A model generated the notes under the pieces. The model was not told the DNA's origin and did not search any database. It saw nothing but the letters and a program-made list of their open reading frames with translations. From Lycocorax pyrrhopterus obiensis (Eukaryota > Chordata > Aves > Passeriformes > Paradisaeidae): a stretch of DNA of 64,000 nt. Position numbers and translations under genes: made by a program. Location of the stretch: contig JACSVZ010000002.1 of assembly GCA_014706295.1 (NCBI GenBank), positions 15,918,494-15,982,493 on the forward strand. The letters are read 5' to 3'. Below, one piece after another: positions 15,001-30,000 of this stretch. Positions within the stretch are counted from its first letter, which is position 1. Each line of letters opens with the position of its first letter.

Positions 15001-18000
15001 AGACTGGAGAGAGGCTTGTGTCACAGCTGCTGTTAGAACTGAAAACAAACATTCTGTTTTACTGACAATTCTAGAACACCACTTTAAACTGTTCAAACTG
15101 ACTAATTACATTTAAGCTACATTTTCTTTCAGATTTATTTCCCGTATCTACCGTGACCGATGATCCACCTGAACTATTTTTCAGTTACTTGATTTCAAGT
15201 TGACTTGGAATGCCTAGCAAGTCCTTTATTTAGTAGTTTTAACTTTGAGACATACACTTAGAAAAAATTCTTTTAAAAATAACTTCAACTCTTCAGCTTG
15301 ACCTTATGAATCAGTAATAATTCTTGTAAACATCAACAGAAAATTTGTTCAATTTGCTACTGTAGTAAGTAGAATGTGTGCGAAGTTTTTTTACACTACA
15401 ATATTTTCTTTAAAAAGCTAAAAGCAGAATCACTTTAACTCACTAAAACAGATAGAGGGCAGACTTCCTGTTCAAGACAAAAAAAAATGTCTTTCAAGTT
15501 AAAAACCTGCGTTTCTTCCTACTAATAAAAAAACCCTTATCTGTTCTGGGTTTAACTGTCCCATGTTATCCCCCCAGTCAAAAAAAAAAAAAATCCAATC
15601 ACTTTTAATCATTTTAAAACTGCACAATACAGGAAGAGTATCTTTCAGTATGAGATGATGAGACCCTGAACTAAGAGCTTCTGAACCAACCCTTCCAAAA
15701 AGGTCTGCAGGCTCTGTGGGATACCTCCTGAACATATATGCCACCCATGCACACTCCTGAAAAAACTGACTCACCAGCACAGGCACAGAATAACTCTGAA
15801 TCACGTGCACAGTAAGGGCAGCCCTGCCGTGCAAGGTGAAGTCACTCTGCCCATGGGGACACAGCCAGGCCCTCATGCCATCAGACAATTCTGAACACTC
15901 TTGTTCCAAGACATATACAGCTGCTGCTCAGATATGGCAAGAGAAAACTACCAGAAATTTCACTGGGCAGCTTTTTAATAAAATACAATTGGAGTTGACT
16001 GGACTTTTCATATTTCAACACAAACAACCATAACACTCCTTTTTTTCAGTCCAACCTAGTGCACTACAGTTTTAAAGGCTTCTCCCTGCACAGGAATAAG
16101 AAACCAGTGACCTTCTCACCTATTAGTACTGAATGAAGATAGAATATTTGCTGATTAAAAGGAAGCAACCGACAGCTTTTTCTGATATATAATTGCAAGG
16201 TACAGAATATTTTGTATATATTTTCACTTACTTGATTAGCACTTTCAGAAAGTTAAAGATAATTAAGTGTCAGCACTAAATGTAAATGTTTTACTTCCTA
16301 TTGAAATCAGTGATCCAGGCACAAGAAGCAAACAAAAACCTACATCACTTTATCAATAACCTGCCATGTGCAGACACATTAGATAAAACTGCATTCAAAA
16401 TGCACCAACTCTACCCGTTCTTGCAGCAAAAGGCACTATAGGTAAGTGATAAACTCACTTCTAACAAACTAAGCCTATGTGACAAAAATGTAAGGGACAC
16501 CGATTACATGTACAAAATTTAACTTGCTAGCAAAGTTACTGACATGCTGCCTTTATTCAGAGAGGCTAACTTGTTATGCTAAAGAAAAAAGTTGTTAGGC
16601 AACAAGATTTAAGAATCCCTAGAAGTTTCACTATTTGCAAACACACATTAATAGAACAGCAGCACAAACTACAGAAAACAAAGAACAGTGCACGAAACAA
16701 AAGAACAAAGACCTCTAACGAAATTTTGTGCAAGAGACAAATGCTGATACAGCGATTAAGTCACCAGTCTCAAATAGATTGCTCATGTACATCAACATTT
16801 ATTAATTTGAAAACCGTAAATGTTGAGAAGGTTTAACGGAAAAAAAACCACACAAAAATCCCCACATTACCTAGGGATTCATTTATTCACTGCTCATTTA
16901 AAATAAGGCTTCATTTACTACAGCCTGGTTTCCAATATACTAACGTATGTAAATGCGAGATTACATGAACTTTAAAGAATCCTTACCTTCATTGATTTTG
17001 GATATATCTACGCTAGAATTATTAAGCTGCAAGGTGGCTTGCAGAGCAGGCAGCAGCTGTCGAAGGAGATTTGGGTCCTGAAGTAATGGAGGAATTGGTG
17101 ATTGTGGGACAGGTGAAACAGGAACTGTAGGAGCAGATGAAGCAGGCGCAGAAGTTGGATTCAGTCCAGAAGCAGATGTAGAAGGAGTTGTGCAAGAATG
17201 GGATACAGACTTGTCCACAGATGCAGACTCTGAACAGAAGACAGAGAGTGTTTTTCATTTCCCCCAGTATAACCTGACAACTCACTAGTACAATACTCAA
17301 ATCCAGAAGATCAAATGCCTAACTATCATTTTTGAGAAAAAAAGCACACAACATTAATAGAACAAAAACTGAAGACAGCTGATTTCTAATGCAATTTACG
17401 CTATTGAACCTAGTATTTATTAGGACCACACACACGCAACTATTCCACTTCAAGATACTGGATGAAAAGCAGCCAGTATTAAAAATGGGACATTTTTTTC
17501 CTTAGCTTTTACAACAAATGTGGGCCAAAAATTCCTTACTGATCTTTTCTTTTACTGTGCCTGTACTCATATTCTATATTTTTACTTATGATTCCAATCT
17601 TTCTTTGGAAAATATACTACGAACAAAAAAACCTTATAGTCCCTGGATTTCGCATACAGGCTACTGTATCAAAATTGAGGGGAGGGTATAAGACATGCTT
17701 CATTTATGAAGAGACCAATACAAGAAGCCACAAAATGTAAGTCTATCATACAAAATCCAGCTACATTGCTGAGGATTTAGAAAGGATAATGAGCTGTACT
17801 AGAAATGTAAAAACAGTCCTGTTAACATCCCCACAGCAGAGTGGAAAAATATCTAAAAATTTATCTGCCCCTAACTGATTTTTGTCAGCTTCTCCTGAAG
17901 CATTAAGACCTGTATCCTTTATTTTATTAATACCATTTTAGGAAATATTACCATTTATTATCCACAGAAATATATAGTACTTAAATTCAGTTATACTGTA

Positions 18001-21000
18001 AGGCAATTTGTTCTGATTAATATGAGTTATTTAATTAATTTTAAATTTGACTTCCACTTAACAGAAAGTTGCTCCTCCGTTCTAATACTGTGAGAAATCT
18101 CTGCAATGAAAATATTTCAACTTACTACACATGTACCATCAGTCACTTCAAATATCCTTCCTTTAAGAAACCTGGACCATTATATTTCAATCTTAGCTCC
18201 CCCTTCTCTCATCCTCATTAAACCCTCAAGAGACCTCTGCCCCCAAATTCAGTCAAGATTAACACCTCTATAGCACCAAAGAAGTTGGATGCAGAGCGTA
18301 AAGCTATGGATCCAAGATCTCATGCAGGATGTTTGCCCATAGTAATGAAGACCTGGATTTTAAACCCACCTCAAACTAGGCAGAGGCCAACCTGGATATT
18401 CTACATTTCAGGCAAAAATCTAAATGAATTGGGAAAATGGGCTGGGAAGTTCTTTTACTTTAAGGGTGTGCTTTGTTTTTTTTCTTTGGAGAGATGGTCA
18501 AAGTAAGATGATGCTGACTTTATTAGCAAAGAAGTGAAAAGGTCTTGTTTTATTTTACTACATAAGAATAAAATGTTACAGAATTTCTAAAAGCTTTGGT
18601 ATTCTAATAACCTTTATTCCAACTTCCAAGACTAATTTGGAGAAGAACCCCAAAAAAAGAAAAATAAAAAATTACAGAAGTGAGTAACGATGTGTAAACC
18701 TTTTCACTGAGGTTTCTAATCTTACTGGGAAGAGGATTTCTGCTTCCATGCTGTTACAGTATAAATAGCTTATAAAGGTCACGAGCACTCCAGAAACTTT
18801 TTCCAGACAAGTAGCTGAGAAATCTGAACCAGAAAAAAAATGATGAGGAATCCAAATTTGAAAGCTTGCAAGGATGCAACAGCCAGGACACAAAGACATA
18901 TTTTGGAGTTTCAGGTCAACTTCTGAAAAAGATGTGGCCTTATCTAGTTACAGTCTCCTCAGGGTTGGTTGCAATGTATCTGTGAAGGGACCTGGTCATT
19001 TGGCCAGGAGTTTTCGTAAGAACACCTTAAAAAGGGACAAAAAGGGTTACAAAGACTGAAGATAGAGAAAAAAAGAAAAACCAGTTACAAAATTTCTGCA
19101 TGGTTTTCAGTCACATGTGAACTAGGACAGCTGATTAGGTATTAGCTCCTATTAAAACAGTAAGTCATTAGTAAAAGTTTTTATTATAAAATATTGCATA
19201 AAAAATCTTATGTTATAGTGTTCAAAGTAAACATTAAGACAACTACAGGTCAAGACACATCTAACAAACAAGAATCTTACCATACTAAACAAAAAACATG
19301 TGAAGTTTAAATTGAATTTGGATCTGTCATAGTCCAAATAAGATCAAGATACACTGGCAGACAAAAGCAAGGGAAATAAGCACAATGGGACACATTAGTA
19401 CTCATGTGTACAAGCCTGCTACCCTACAGTTTTGAGAACCTTACCAGAAAAACAACCATTAAAAAACCCCCAAACAACTAAACACCCTCATTTCAAAACG
19501 AAAAAAAAAATACTGAGCAACTGCCAGCACTAATTTCAAAACATATTTAATGTATCCAGGCTTGTCTTCACAGTTAAATATGAAGTTATTTTAAGTAAAG
19601 AAGCAACTCACTACTGTATTATTTATTCATGTAAGCAAATACCTGACCCTCAAACCACACCACTATACCAAACAGTTGGAAGTGCTTTTCACCCATGCTG
19701 CAGTTCTGAACAGAAAACACAATGAATCAAAGGCAAACTCAAGCTAACAATGCGGTTAAAATAAACCTTACACCCACCCAGTCCTGGGTATTCACTTATT
19801 TCTTTTATAACAGAACTCAAAACATGGCACTCAAAGCCACTGAATACCACTGAATTTGGTTGTTAAGAAAAGCATGGTCTCATTGCTATGTCTCCTCAGT
19901 ACAATCTATACCATGCTTAGAGTCAGCGTGGCCCACACCACATTTAGAGTCAGGAGAGAGATTTCTAGGAAGGTCTGTCCTGTGGGTCCATTGTCATGAA
20001 TTGCATGGAATGTGGGAGGAAACGGGCCAGTTGGGGAGGAAATTCTCTGCTTCAATGGTTTGGAAGTTCACCCCTGAACAACTATGGGATCTTGATAAAG
20101 AACAGAGTATTTTCAAGGAGAATGCTGCAGGAACTCCAGAGAGGAGCAAATTATTGCAGTGTGTTGGGCCCTGGCTACTATTTACCAGGCATAGTTCAAT
20201 AGCAGACAGTCTCTCAGGGAAAAGAGGAGGAATGAAGACCAACAGGCACTGAGACCACTCAAACAGCAGCTGAATGAGTGGAAGAACCCATGCCAGTAGC
20301 CATCACCCCTATACAGAAGAAGTAATCCAAGATCAAATCAGTTCACTTAGTGAGGGGTGAAGAGGAAGTAGAACCCTCACAACAGCAGGGAGAGGAAGGG
20401 CCAAAGATAATCACCCAATCCCTATCCCTGAGTGAGCTGTGAGATATGCAGAAAGATTTCAGCTGCCAGCGGAATGAGACTCTGGTGACCTGGCTGCTCC
20501 AGTGCTGGGGTATCATGGCCCATGACACGAAACCAGATGGTAGTGAAGCCAAGCAACTGGGATCTCTGTCCTGGGACATGGGCACTGACAAGGGGTTTGG
20601 GAAGAAGACAAACTGTCAGCCTCTGGAGGTGACCCCTGTCATGCAGGAGGGAAGATATCCTCTCAAGGACAATCTAGCACTGCATCCCAGTAGGTAGAAT
20701 GCCATGGAAAAAAGGTATCCAGTACCTGAATCAGATGTGCTGGAAGCAATCCACAGAGATTCAAATAACAAGCAGTCTCCTGTAGATTCAGATCAGGTCC
20801 AGAGTACACAATCCATGTGGCAGAAATTTGTACAGAGCGTGCCATTGTCATATGCCAACTCACTGGCGTTAATGTCAATGAAAGGAAGAGAACAAACATT
20901 GCTTTGTGTGACTACTCAACTCCAGCACTATGAAGATCATCCTGACCCACACCTCAGCTGTGGAGATTGTCCAGGACTGTGGACAGACCTGAAAAAGTCA

Positions 21001-24000
21001 GTGAGGAAATGTCCCATGCCCTGCCAGTACGGACCAGAGTATCTGCTACTGGGAGCAAGCAACCCCCTACTCAAGAGAGAAGATACACATGACAAGGTAG
21101 CCTGTGTTTTTCCTGTGAGCAAAAGACAGGACATGAGGAAGTGGGGTGAAAAACCCAACCCCTGCCCTAGCAGTACAGGTATGTGAGCTGAACAGAAGAA
21201 CAAATGCCACAGGAAATTCTTCAAGGATAAATGCCACTCCAGTTTTCAGTGGGCAAGTCCTCAGATGGAAAGCTGATGTTACTTTTGATCCTCTAGAAGG
21301 GACCTCCAGTTCATACTTACAAGGAGTGAGCAATGAGAACTATCACCAGCACTAAAGGGGCCCTGCCCCCAACCAGATGGGGGAAAGGGACAATCAGATC
21401 TATTGGACTCTGTGGATCCCATGGCCTGGCACATCAGACCCACAAGAGTGTAAGGCTTTAGTTGACACCAGCACACAATGTACCCTGATGCCATCAAGAT
21501 ATGTAAGGGCAGAATCTATCTGTATTTCTGAAGTGACAGCGGGATCCCAACAGCTGACTGTACTGGAAGCTGAAGTGAATCAGCTGGAATTTGGAATAAA
21601 TGGCAAAACTACCCCATTGTGACTGATCCAGAAACACCATGCATCCTTGGCACAGATTACTTCTGCAGAGGGTATTTCAAGGACCCAAAAGGGCATTGTT
21701 GGGCCTTCGGGATAGATGTTCTAGACACAGAGGAAATCAGACAGCTGAATACCTTGCCTGGTGTGTCAGAGGACCCTTCTGTGCTGGGATTGCTGAGAGC
21801 TGAAGAACAACAGGTACCAATTGCTACCACAATGGTCACTGTTGACAATACCACACCAACTGGGACTCTGTGACCCCCATCCATGAGATGATCTGTGAAC
21901 CGGAGCGCCAGGGAATGTCAGCAAGACTCACGAATACTTTAATAGCCCATACAGCCAGTGTGTAAGTCCAATGGAGAGCGGATATTGACAGGGGACCGTC
22001 ATGGCCTGAACGAAGTCACGCCATCACTGAGTGCTGCTGTGCCAGACATGCTTGAACTTCAGTATGAACTGGAGTCCAAGGCAGGGAAGTGGTGCCACCA
22101 TTGACACTGCCAATAATTTTCTTCCATTCCTTTGGCAGGAGAATGCAGGCCACAGTTTGCTTTCACCTGAGGAGTGTGCAGTATACTTGGAACCACCTGT
22201 CCCAAGGGAGCAAACACAGCTTCACTGTTTGCCATGGACTGATCCAGAATGCACTGGAAAAGGGTGAGGCTCCAGAACACTTGCAGTATATTGATGACAT
22301 CACTGCATGGGGGAACACAGCAGAGGAAGTTTTTGAGAAAAGGGAGAAGACAATCCGAATCCTCCAGAAGGCCAATTTTGCCATAAAGCAAAGTAAGGTC
22401 ATGGGACCTGTCCTAGAAATTCAGTTTTTAGGAGTAAAATGGCAAGATGGACATCATCAAAGTTCAATGGATGTGGTCAATAAAATAGCAGCTATGTCCC
22501 CATCAATGAGCGAATAGGAAGCACAAGCTTTTCTAGGTGCTGTGGGTTTTTGGAGAATGCATATTCCAGATTACAGTCAGATTGTCAGGCCTCTCTATCA
22601 TGTGACATGGAAGAAAAATTTCAAGCAGGATCCTGAACAACACGGTTTTGAACAAAATAAACAGAATCATGCAGTAGCCCTTGGGCCAGTCAACACAGAA
22701 CAAGATGTGAAAAATGTGCTCTACACTGCAGTCAGGGAGAATGGTCCTTCCTGAAGTTTCTGGTAAAAAGTACCTGAGGAGACTCAAGGACAATCCCTGG
22801 AGTTCTGGAGTAGGGATACAAAAGATCTCAACTGCTACATCCCAACTGAAAAAAAAGATACTGGCAACTTACTAAGAGGTTCGAGCTGCTTCAGAAGTGA
22901 CTGGCACCAAAATACAGCTACTCCTGGCATCCTGACTGCCACTGCTGGGCTGGATGTGCAAGGAGGAAGTCTCTTCCACACATGATGCCAGTGACGCTAT
23001 GTGGAGCAAGTGGGTCATGCTGGTAACACAGCAAATTAAAACAGGAAACCCCAATCGCCCTCGGATCTTGGAATTCATCACACTGGCCCAAAGGTGAAAA
23101 TTTTGAACTATCATCATCAGAGGAGCAAGAAACGGTGACATGCGCTGAGGAGACCACACCATATAATCAGCTACCAGAAAATGAAAAGTGATAGTCTCTT
23201 CACTGATGGTTCCTGCTGTATTGAAGGGACACATCAAATATGGAAAGCTGTTGTTGAGTCCTGTGAGGCAAGCCACAGAAGCTATTGAGGGATAAGGTGG
23301 ATCAAGTCAGGTTGTACAGCGGAAAGCCATCCAGCTGGCTTTAGGTATCACTGAATGAGACAAAACGACCAACACTTTACTTCTATAATGAGTCATGGAC
23401 AGTAGCAAATGCTCTGTGGCGGTGGCTGGACTAATGGAAAAAGACCAATTGGCAGCACAAAGGGAAAATATCTGGGCTGTTGTATTGTGGCAAGTCATCA
23501 CTACCAGGGTGGAGAAGGTGACTGTGAAAAGTCTGTCATGCAGATGCCCTCTGTACCCAAGAGCTGGGCTACTGAAGAACACTGCAACAATGGACAGGTA
23601 GACAGAGCCGCCAAGATTAAAGTGTCTCAGGTGCATCTGGACTGGCAACATAAGGGCGAATTACTTCTGGCTCAGTGGGCTCATGATGCCTCACATAATC
23701 AGGAAAGAGATGCAATATAATGATGGGCTCATGACTGAGGGGTGGATTTAACACTGAAGAGTATCTTACGTTACCCACAACTGTGAAACAAGCACTGCAA
23801 TCACGTAGACCAAGCAGGTAAAACCCCTGTTGTACCGTGGATGATGGTCAAAAGTAAGTATGGGAAAGCCTGGCAGACTGGTTATACCACACTTCCACAA
23901 ACCTGCCATGGCACGCTCTACATGCTTACAATGATGGGAACAACCACTGGATGGCTGGAGACATACCCTGTGCCTCACACCACTGCCTGGAACACCACCT

Positions 24001-27000
24001 TGGGCCTTGAAAAGCAAGTCCTGTAGTGACATGGCACCCTGAAAGAATTGAATCAGACAATGGGACTCATTTCAAAAACAGCCTCACAGACACCTGGGCC
24101 ACAGTACTGAGTGGGCGTATCATACTCCCTGTCGTGCACCAGCCTCCGGGAAAATTGAACTGTACAATGGACTGTTAAAAACCACATTGAAAGCAATGAG
24201 TGGCAGGACCATCAAACATTGGTAGATGCAGTTAGCAAAGGCCACCTAGTTAGTTAACACCAGAGGCTCTACCAAGTGAGCTGGCCCTGTCCAAACAGAA
24301 CCTCCATATACCATAGAAGGGGATTAAGTCCCTGTGGTGCATATGAAGAATGTGTTAGGGAAGACAGTTTGGATTAGTCCTTCCTCAAGCAAAGGCAAAA
24401 GCCATCCATAGGGTAGGCAAATCCATCCATGTTTTTGCTCAAAGACCTGGGTGCACTTGGTCAGTAATGCAGAGGGATGGGGAAACACTACGTGTACCTC
24501 AATGGGATTTGATTTTTATGTTACAGCAGTCTGTAATATGGAATTTTAAAACACTGGCTGTTGAATGACACTGTCACTGTATGCTACAACTACCATGAAC
24601 AATGAGTATGGACTGCTTCAGATACACCAATCATGAGCTCCTGATACAGCTTGCAATTAGCTGGGAGCACATCAGTTGGAAGGCGTAGGATCTGGGCATG
24701 ATGTAGATGGTACAGAATAAAGGGTGGATAACATCCTGGTTCTGGTCAGGACAGGGTTAATTTCTGCAGCAGCCAGGAGGGGCACTTATTTTGTACTACC
24801 ACACTTCACTGCCAGGGTTGGGGAACGGAGTCTTTCTCCAGTGGGGGAAGATGGCAGTAGTTCCCATATTGTGGTCCCCCCATCGTGAGCTTTTGTTCGC
24901 ATGTGAATTGTACACCTCTCTTGCACACCCTTCTAATAATACTGTTGCTTTTACTGTTTCATTTCTTATTTCACTGCTGTTTCCAATAAACTGTTCTTAT
25001 CTCAACCCATAATCTTTACCTCTTCTCCACAGAGGGAGACTCATTTGTGATGGAAACAGACATGCTAAAAATACAGACTACAATTTAGTTGTATATAATC
25101 ACAACCTTCTTTACCTTAATTTAAACCCATCTATCTTACTTCATGGCTCACAGACAGGATACTAAATCCTAGAAATACTGCCAATAAAACAAAGCCTCCA
25201 AACATCTCTTTTTGTATAATGTAATTACAAAGGTTAAAACCTGGTTTAATTTATGATGCTATACAGAGCCTGCTAGTTTTGCCTTTTGAAGTTAATATAA
25301 CTAGTCAGAACTCCTCAAGATGAAATATTTGTTTGACAAAAACCCTCAGATATCACTCACTGGGGTGTGTGCATTTCCCCTGCTTTTTCCACAAATAGAA
25401 GCAGAAACTCCTCACTCCCTTCTTTTCCTCTCTAATCCCCTTTTTCTGATCTGCTTTGACTGTTTCACTGTTTATTTGGCCACAGAATTAAGTTTACTTT
25501 CCAACATCTAAACACTATTTTCTAGTTTATTAGAGTTTTTAAAAGTGCTTATTAATAATACAATCCTGCAGTTCTTAAGTACACTTGAAGCCCTCAAACA
25601 CCATGAAACACAGTCAAGATGAACATAGCACGCTGAGAAAAGTTAAATATCTCAACAAATTTAAATTCTGTAGTTTTACAGCTCTGGTCCACTGGTCCCT
25701 ACACCTGTGCCAACATCAATTCATGCTCCTTAACAAGAAATCTACACTATTATTGCAAAATAAGGATTTGGATTACATGGCAGTCATTCATAAACCTAAT
25801 CTGAATCGTTACGCATCAGACTAATTTTGAAATGACAACTGGAATTTTACCAACGGAAAATGAAAATTAGTCCATGTCTTATAAAAAATTTTCGTAACAA
25901 TTTCGTTTTCCAGGCCTTGCAGCACAGACTATGGCTGAAGAAGGGGAACAGTGCAAGTCTGCAACCTCTTCATTGTCAACATCAATTTCAAAACAAATAC
26001 TATGCAAATGACTCTTTAACCTCACCTAAAACTTCAGCTTTTTTCATGGAAATCCCAAGGAAAGCTTTTTAAATAACAAAAAAATTAAATAAAAAACAAA
26101 TCTAGAACATAGCGTGCTGCAATCTCTTCAAGTTTTAAGAACTTCACTAAATAAAATTTATCTCTTCCTCTGAATAACTAAAAAAAGAAGAAAATTACAT
26201 TATTTTTAAAATTACTTGTTGTGATTTTAAAAATATGACTTTGCACCAATTTTTCCATTATAAGCTATGCACAACAAAGTCTCAATACCTGGAGCTTTTA
26301 AAACGCTTCTAAAAAGATCCATTCACTTTGTTGCAATAACGTGAAAATACAGTATGCTTTCTGACAATTATGCAAACAAGTTCATTAGATGCAACCTACA
26401 TACAGAACCATATTATAGAACTAAACAACTTTCTGGACCATCACCTTTAATCATGTGGAAAAAAAAAAAGACCAAGAAATAAAGCCATCCAAAACAAAAA
26501 AAAAAAGAAGGAAAACAAAGTAATCGGATGGCAAAAAGAAACACCATTAGATGTGGAGATTAACTTAATGGGAAGAACTATTAATTGGTTTAACATTAAA
26601 ACAGAGCAGGAAAAAACCTTTTAATAAAGAAAATAATTTTTGAAGACCACAATAATTAGGGAAGAGCTTTCTACTCATAACTTTCTCTGCTGGAGTGTGA
26701 CCTACAATCACATTTTTTGGACAAAACCAAAAGAAATCCAAGTTATCAGCCAGGATTTCACATTACAAGGTGCACATTTTTTCTAAGTTTTGCAAAGAGG
26801 TTTTTGCAGAAGTATAAACGCCAGGTCAAGTCAGAATGGAAACCTTCTGGTGTGATACTTCTAAGCAGTGGGAATTTTTTAATAACATGGCCAAACAACC
26901 CTTTCAGAAAAAAAAAACCAGATCATTTTCAGCAGTCATGCCATCATGTTCTTCAGTTTTTTCTAAGCACCCTTAGCTTCTCACTTTGAGTCAGTACATA

Positions 27001-30000
27001 AACATGCTACTGAATCTTGCCATCACCAATCGCTGCCCCTTATGACAAGAACCCTTGCTCCTAAGCAAACAGCTGATCCACCAGGACGGACATTCTGAAA
27101 GGCAACCCCGAGCCTACAAGCTTGAAGGCAAGGGGGTGGAAATCAAAGCCTTCCGACTGTTCTCTTCTGACTGTTCTGACTCTGCTTCAATGAAGAGGTT
27201 TGATACTGACAGTCCCACACCTCTGCTGTGCCTCAGCCACTCCGCTCTGTCTGCTGGAATCCTGTAATCACCTGTAACTTGCTTACTCTCCTCCTAACCA
27301 GGGCATGCTGAACTCATCAGGCATATTAGTGTGACACAGAAGTGGGTGGGGAAAAAAGAACAGAACTGGGAAAAGATTTCTTTGCAAAGGAAAGACTTTC
27401 CTTCACAGTCCTCTTTCTGACAGCTAACATACGAGTACTCCCTGCATGACTAGCTTTAAATTAATGCTATATATTAGCTTGCTCTTATTCTGATTTATTT
27501 CAACAAAGATTTATTTTTAATGACATGGAAATTACCCACTACTGTTGACTAGATGATTCCTAAATTTTTAAAATGACCCTTTGAGTGCTCCAATAGCTTT
27601 TACTACTGATGTAATTTTTATCCCATTTAAAACAAAACAAATGCATTCAAAGTCCTTTGGATTCAAAACTACAGTATTACCCTACCACTCTATTGTAAGC
27701 TTGAGCTGTTATCTTTGCACTGCCAGCAACTACTAGGCACGTGTGCTCTCACAGTGTGCTCTCTGTGGAAGGAAAACTGCATTACAAAATTTTCAGAAAT
27801 TCAGATCCTATTGCCCTATAAACCTCATCTCTGCTTCACTGATTAAAAAACTACTACTACCCAGAAGAGCTAAGATAATTGCTTTATTTTCTACTGATGA
27901 TTAAAATCGTAACACATTTTCTGCGCTGAAGCACCTGGAGCGTACACTTCACCAACTAAGTTCTCTGAGCACTGGCAGTCACATTTATCTGTTTTACATA
28001 GTTCAGTTCTGATCTACTAAGGAGCTTAAGCCACAACAAAAATACATAAATATTTAAAAGCAATGCATTCTGTAAACACATTTGACCAAATGAAACTATA
28101 GTAACAATAGCAACTAGGTTCTCAAAAATACTCAAATTATCTAAAATAAAAAAAAATTCCCTAATTCTCACATTTGGATTACGCCAGTCTTAAAACTGAC
28201 TTTTTTGTATTTTACCTCTGCTGTCAAAATAAATGTAACAGCAACATTCAGCAAACAAGTATAAAGTATTGGAAGAAACTTCTAACATTCTCACATTGTA
28301 ACTTTTTCTAACCAACATATGACTTGAGTAATATACTTGAAACTGCAAAACTCAGCCAAAGAAGATGCAACAATACCAGAAGCAATGTTAATAACTGACC
28401 ACTAAGACTAGTGAGTGTTACAAGAAAACCACAGGGGTGAGAAAAGGAAAAGAAGCACCAGAGTCACAACCCACCCAGCACTGCACTGGCCAGCTTGCTG
28501 TGTTCTCATAAAAATTTAGAGTACTGCTGCACTAGAAACAGAAGTGCTGCCTGATGGGACTTGGAGGAAAGGTGTGAGAAGCAGTATCCTACAGACAGAC
28601 ACACTGTTAAGATATGGACAATACAACATTTCATTCTGAATTAGAAATAGGAAAATGTGATGTGCCCTACAGATAAAGCAGCCAGAAAGTAGGAAAAGCA
28701 ACCCCACACTTTACCTGCATAAAGCACTCACAGTGAGCACAAACAGAAGCAGCAGATTCTGACTGGAACATTCAAACCAAAGGGTAGAGGTCAAATAGTT
28801 CCCCAGGAACTCTCCACTACTGCCAGCCATTGAGGGCAGAGGACTACTGCTAACAGCTGAGCTATAGTTCAGCCAGGGATTTTATTCAATCTCCTTGTGG
28901 GACTACAACATACCCCTGCAGCAAAAGAGATTGAGCTGAAAAAAGCATTTTTGTTGGGTTTCGTGGTTTTTTTTTTGCTGTTCTGCTGTTCAAAACTATT
29001 ACTGCATTAAAAAATACACACCGAAATCAGAACTATTACAACAGTGGTACATACATGCTGGCATAAGGCAGCCAGCAACACATTCACAAGAAGCAAGAAT
29101 TCATTTAACGAAGGACTACTGCACATATTATTCAGTCATTTGGACCAACCTATTTTTATAGGCAAAAAAATACAGCTTTACCTCTTTTTAGAAAGAGAGA
29201 GGGATGGCACAGTCACTGAACAGAAAAAAAAATGATCAAAGGCTATTTGCGTTACTAGTGTAAACATAAACCTCTCCAACTATTTTTCAGTTTTGCAAAG
29301 ATACTTTTAGAAGATTGTTTGAATCAAGTGTGTCAGGACAATGATTGTATTTTCAATTAGTATAACAGCTACAAAAATACTTTATAACTTTATAAACTGC
29401 ATGCCTCTAGTACTGCAGGTTCACAGTCACCTCTGAGAGAATGAGTAACGGTAAATCATCCAAAACACTGCTTCTTCCCTTCTTTTAAATTTAAATATGC
29501 AAAATGCTACAGAAAATTTACTGGTTTAATTTCCTTAAAAAGACAGTCCGACATTCCCCAAAAAAAGAAAAAGGAAAGTCAACTGAATGTACTCTTTGAT
29601 GATCTTTTATCACGACAGAACCTGCACTGATTCTTCTGTTTCTGTACAAGAGGTAAAGCAACATGTAAAAACTCACATTTTCTAGAGTAAGAATTTCAAG
29701 CCTAACAATCACCTATTCTAATGCTTCAATTATTTACTAACTTTCTGTAATCCACCCTTTTCTGAAGCTCAGTAAGTACAATATTTGCTCATCATCAAGT
29801 ACCATGAAACAGACCAGTGAGGCATGATTATTACAGAGATTCTATCCATTTAACCCTTATAAAATTAAAAAAACACCTATCTAAGAATACAGAAATTCAG
29901 TGAATTAATTAATACAAAACCATCCATGGTAATATGGATTCTAAAGTAAGATTTACAGTGTCAAGACTGCTCTGTGTGATTGTTTTCACCATCATACCCA

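Larger units (their letters stand above)
19860..25050 (+). mobile_element. Degenerate ERVL-like endogenous retrovirus, antisense in WAC intron 7
   Basis: About 5.2 kb holds remnants in retroviral order: gag, aspartic protease, reverse transcriptase, RNase H, integrase and one 3' LTR with a polyadenylation signal. The pieces lie in different frames with many stops and frameshifts, so nothing can be expressed as a full polyprotein. No env is present between integrase and LTR, which fits ERVL-like elements. I find no 5' LTR or primer-binding site upstream of 19860, so the 5' end is probably truncated. Orientation is opposite to the host gene, the usual situation for intronic proviruses that persist, because the LTR polyadenylation signal does not then act on the host transcript. 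Assignment to ERVL rests on the character of the YIDD-type reverse transcriptase, the lack of env and resemblance to common avian elements. Confidence 0.88.
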
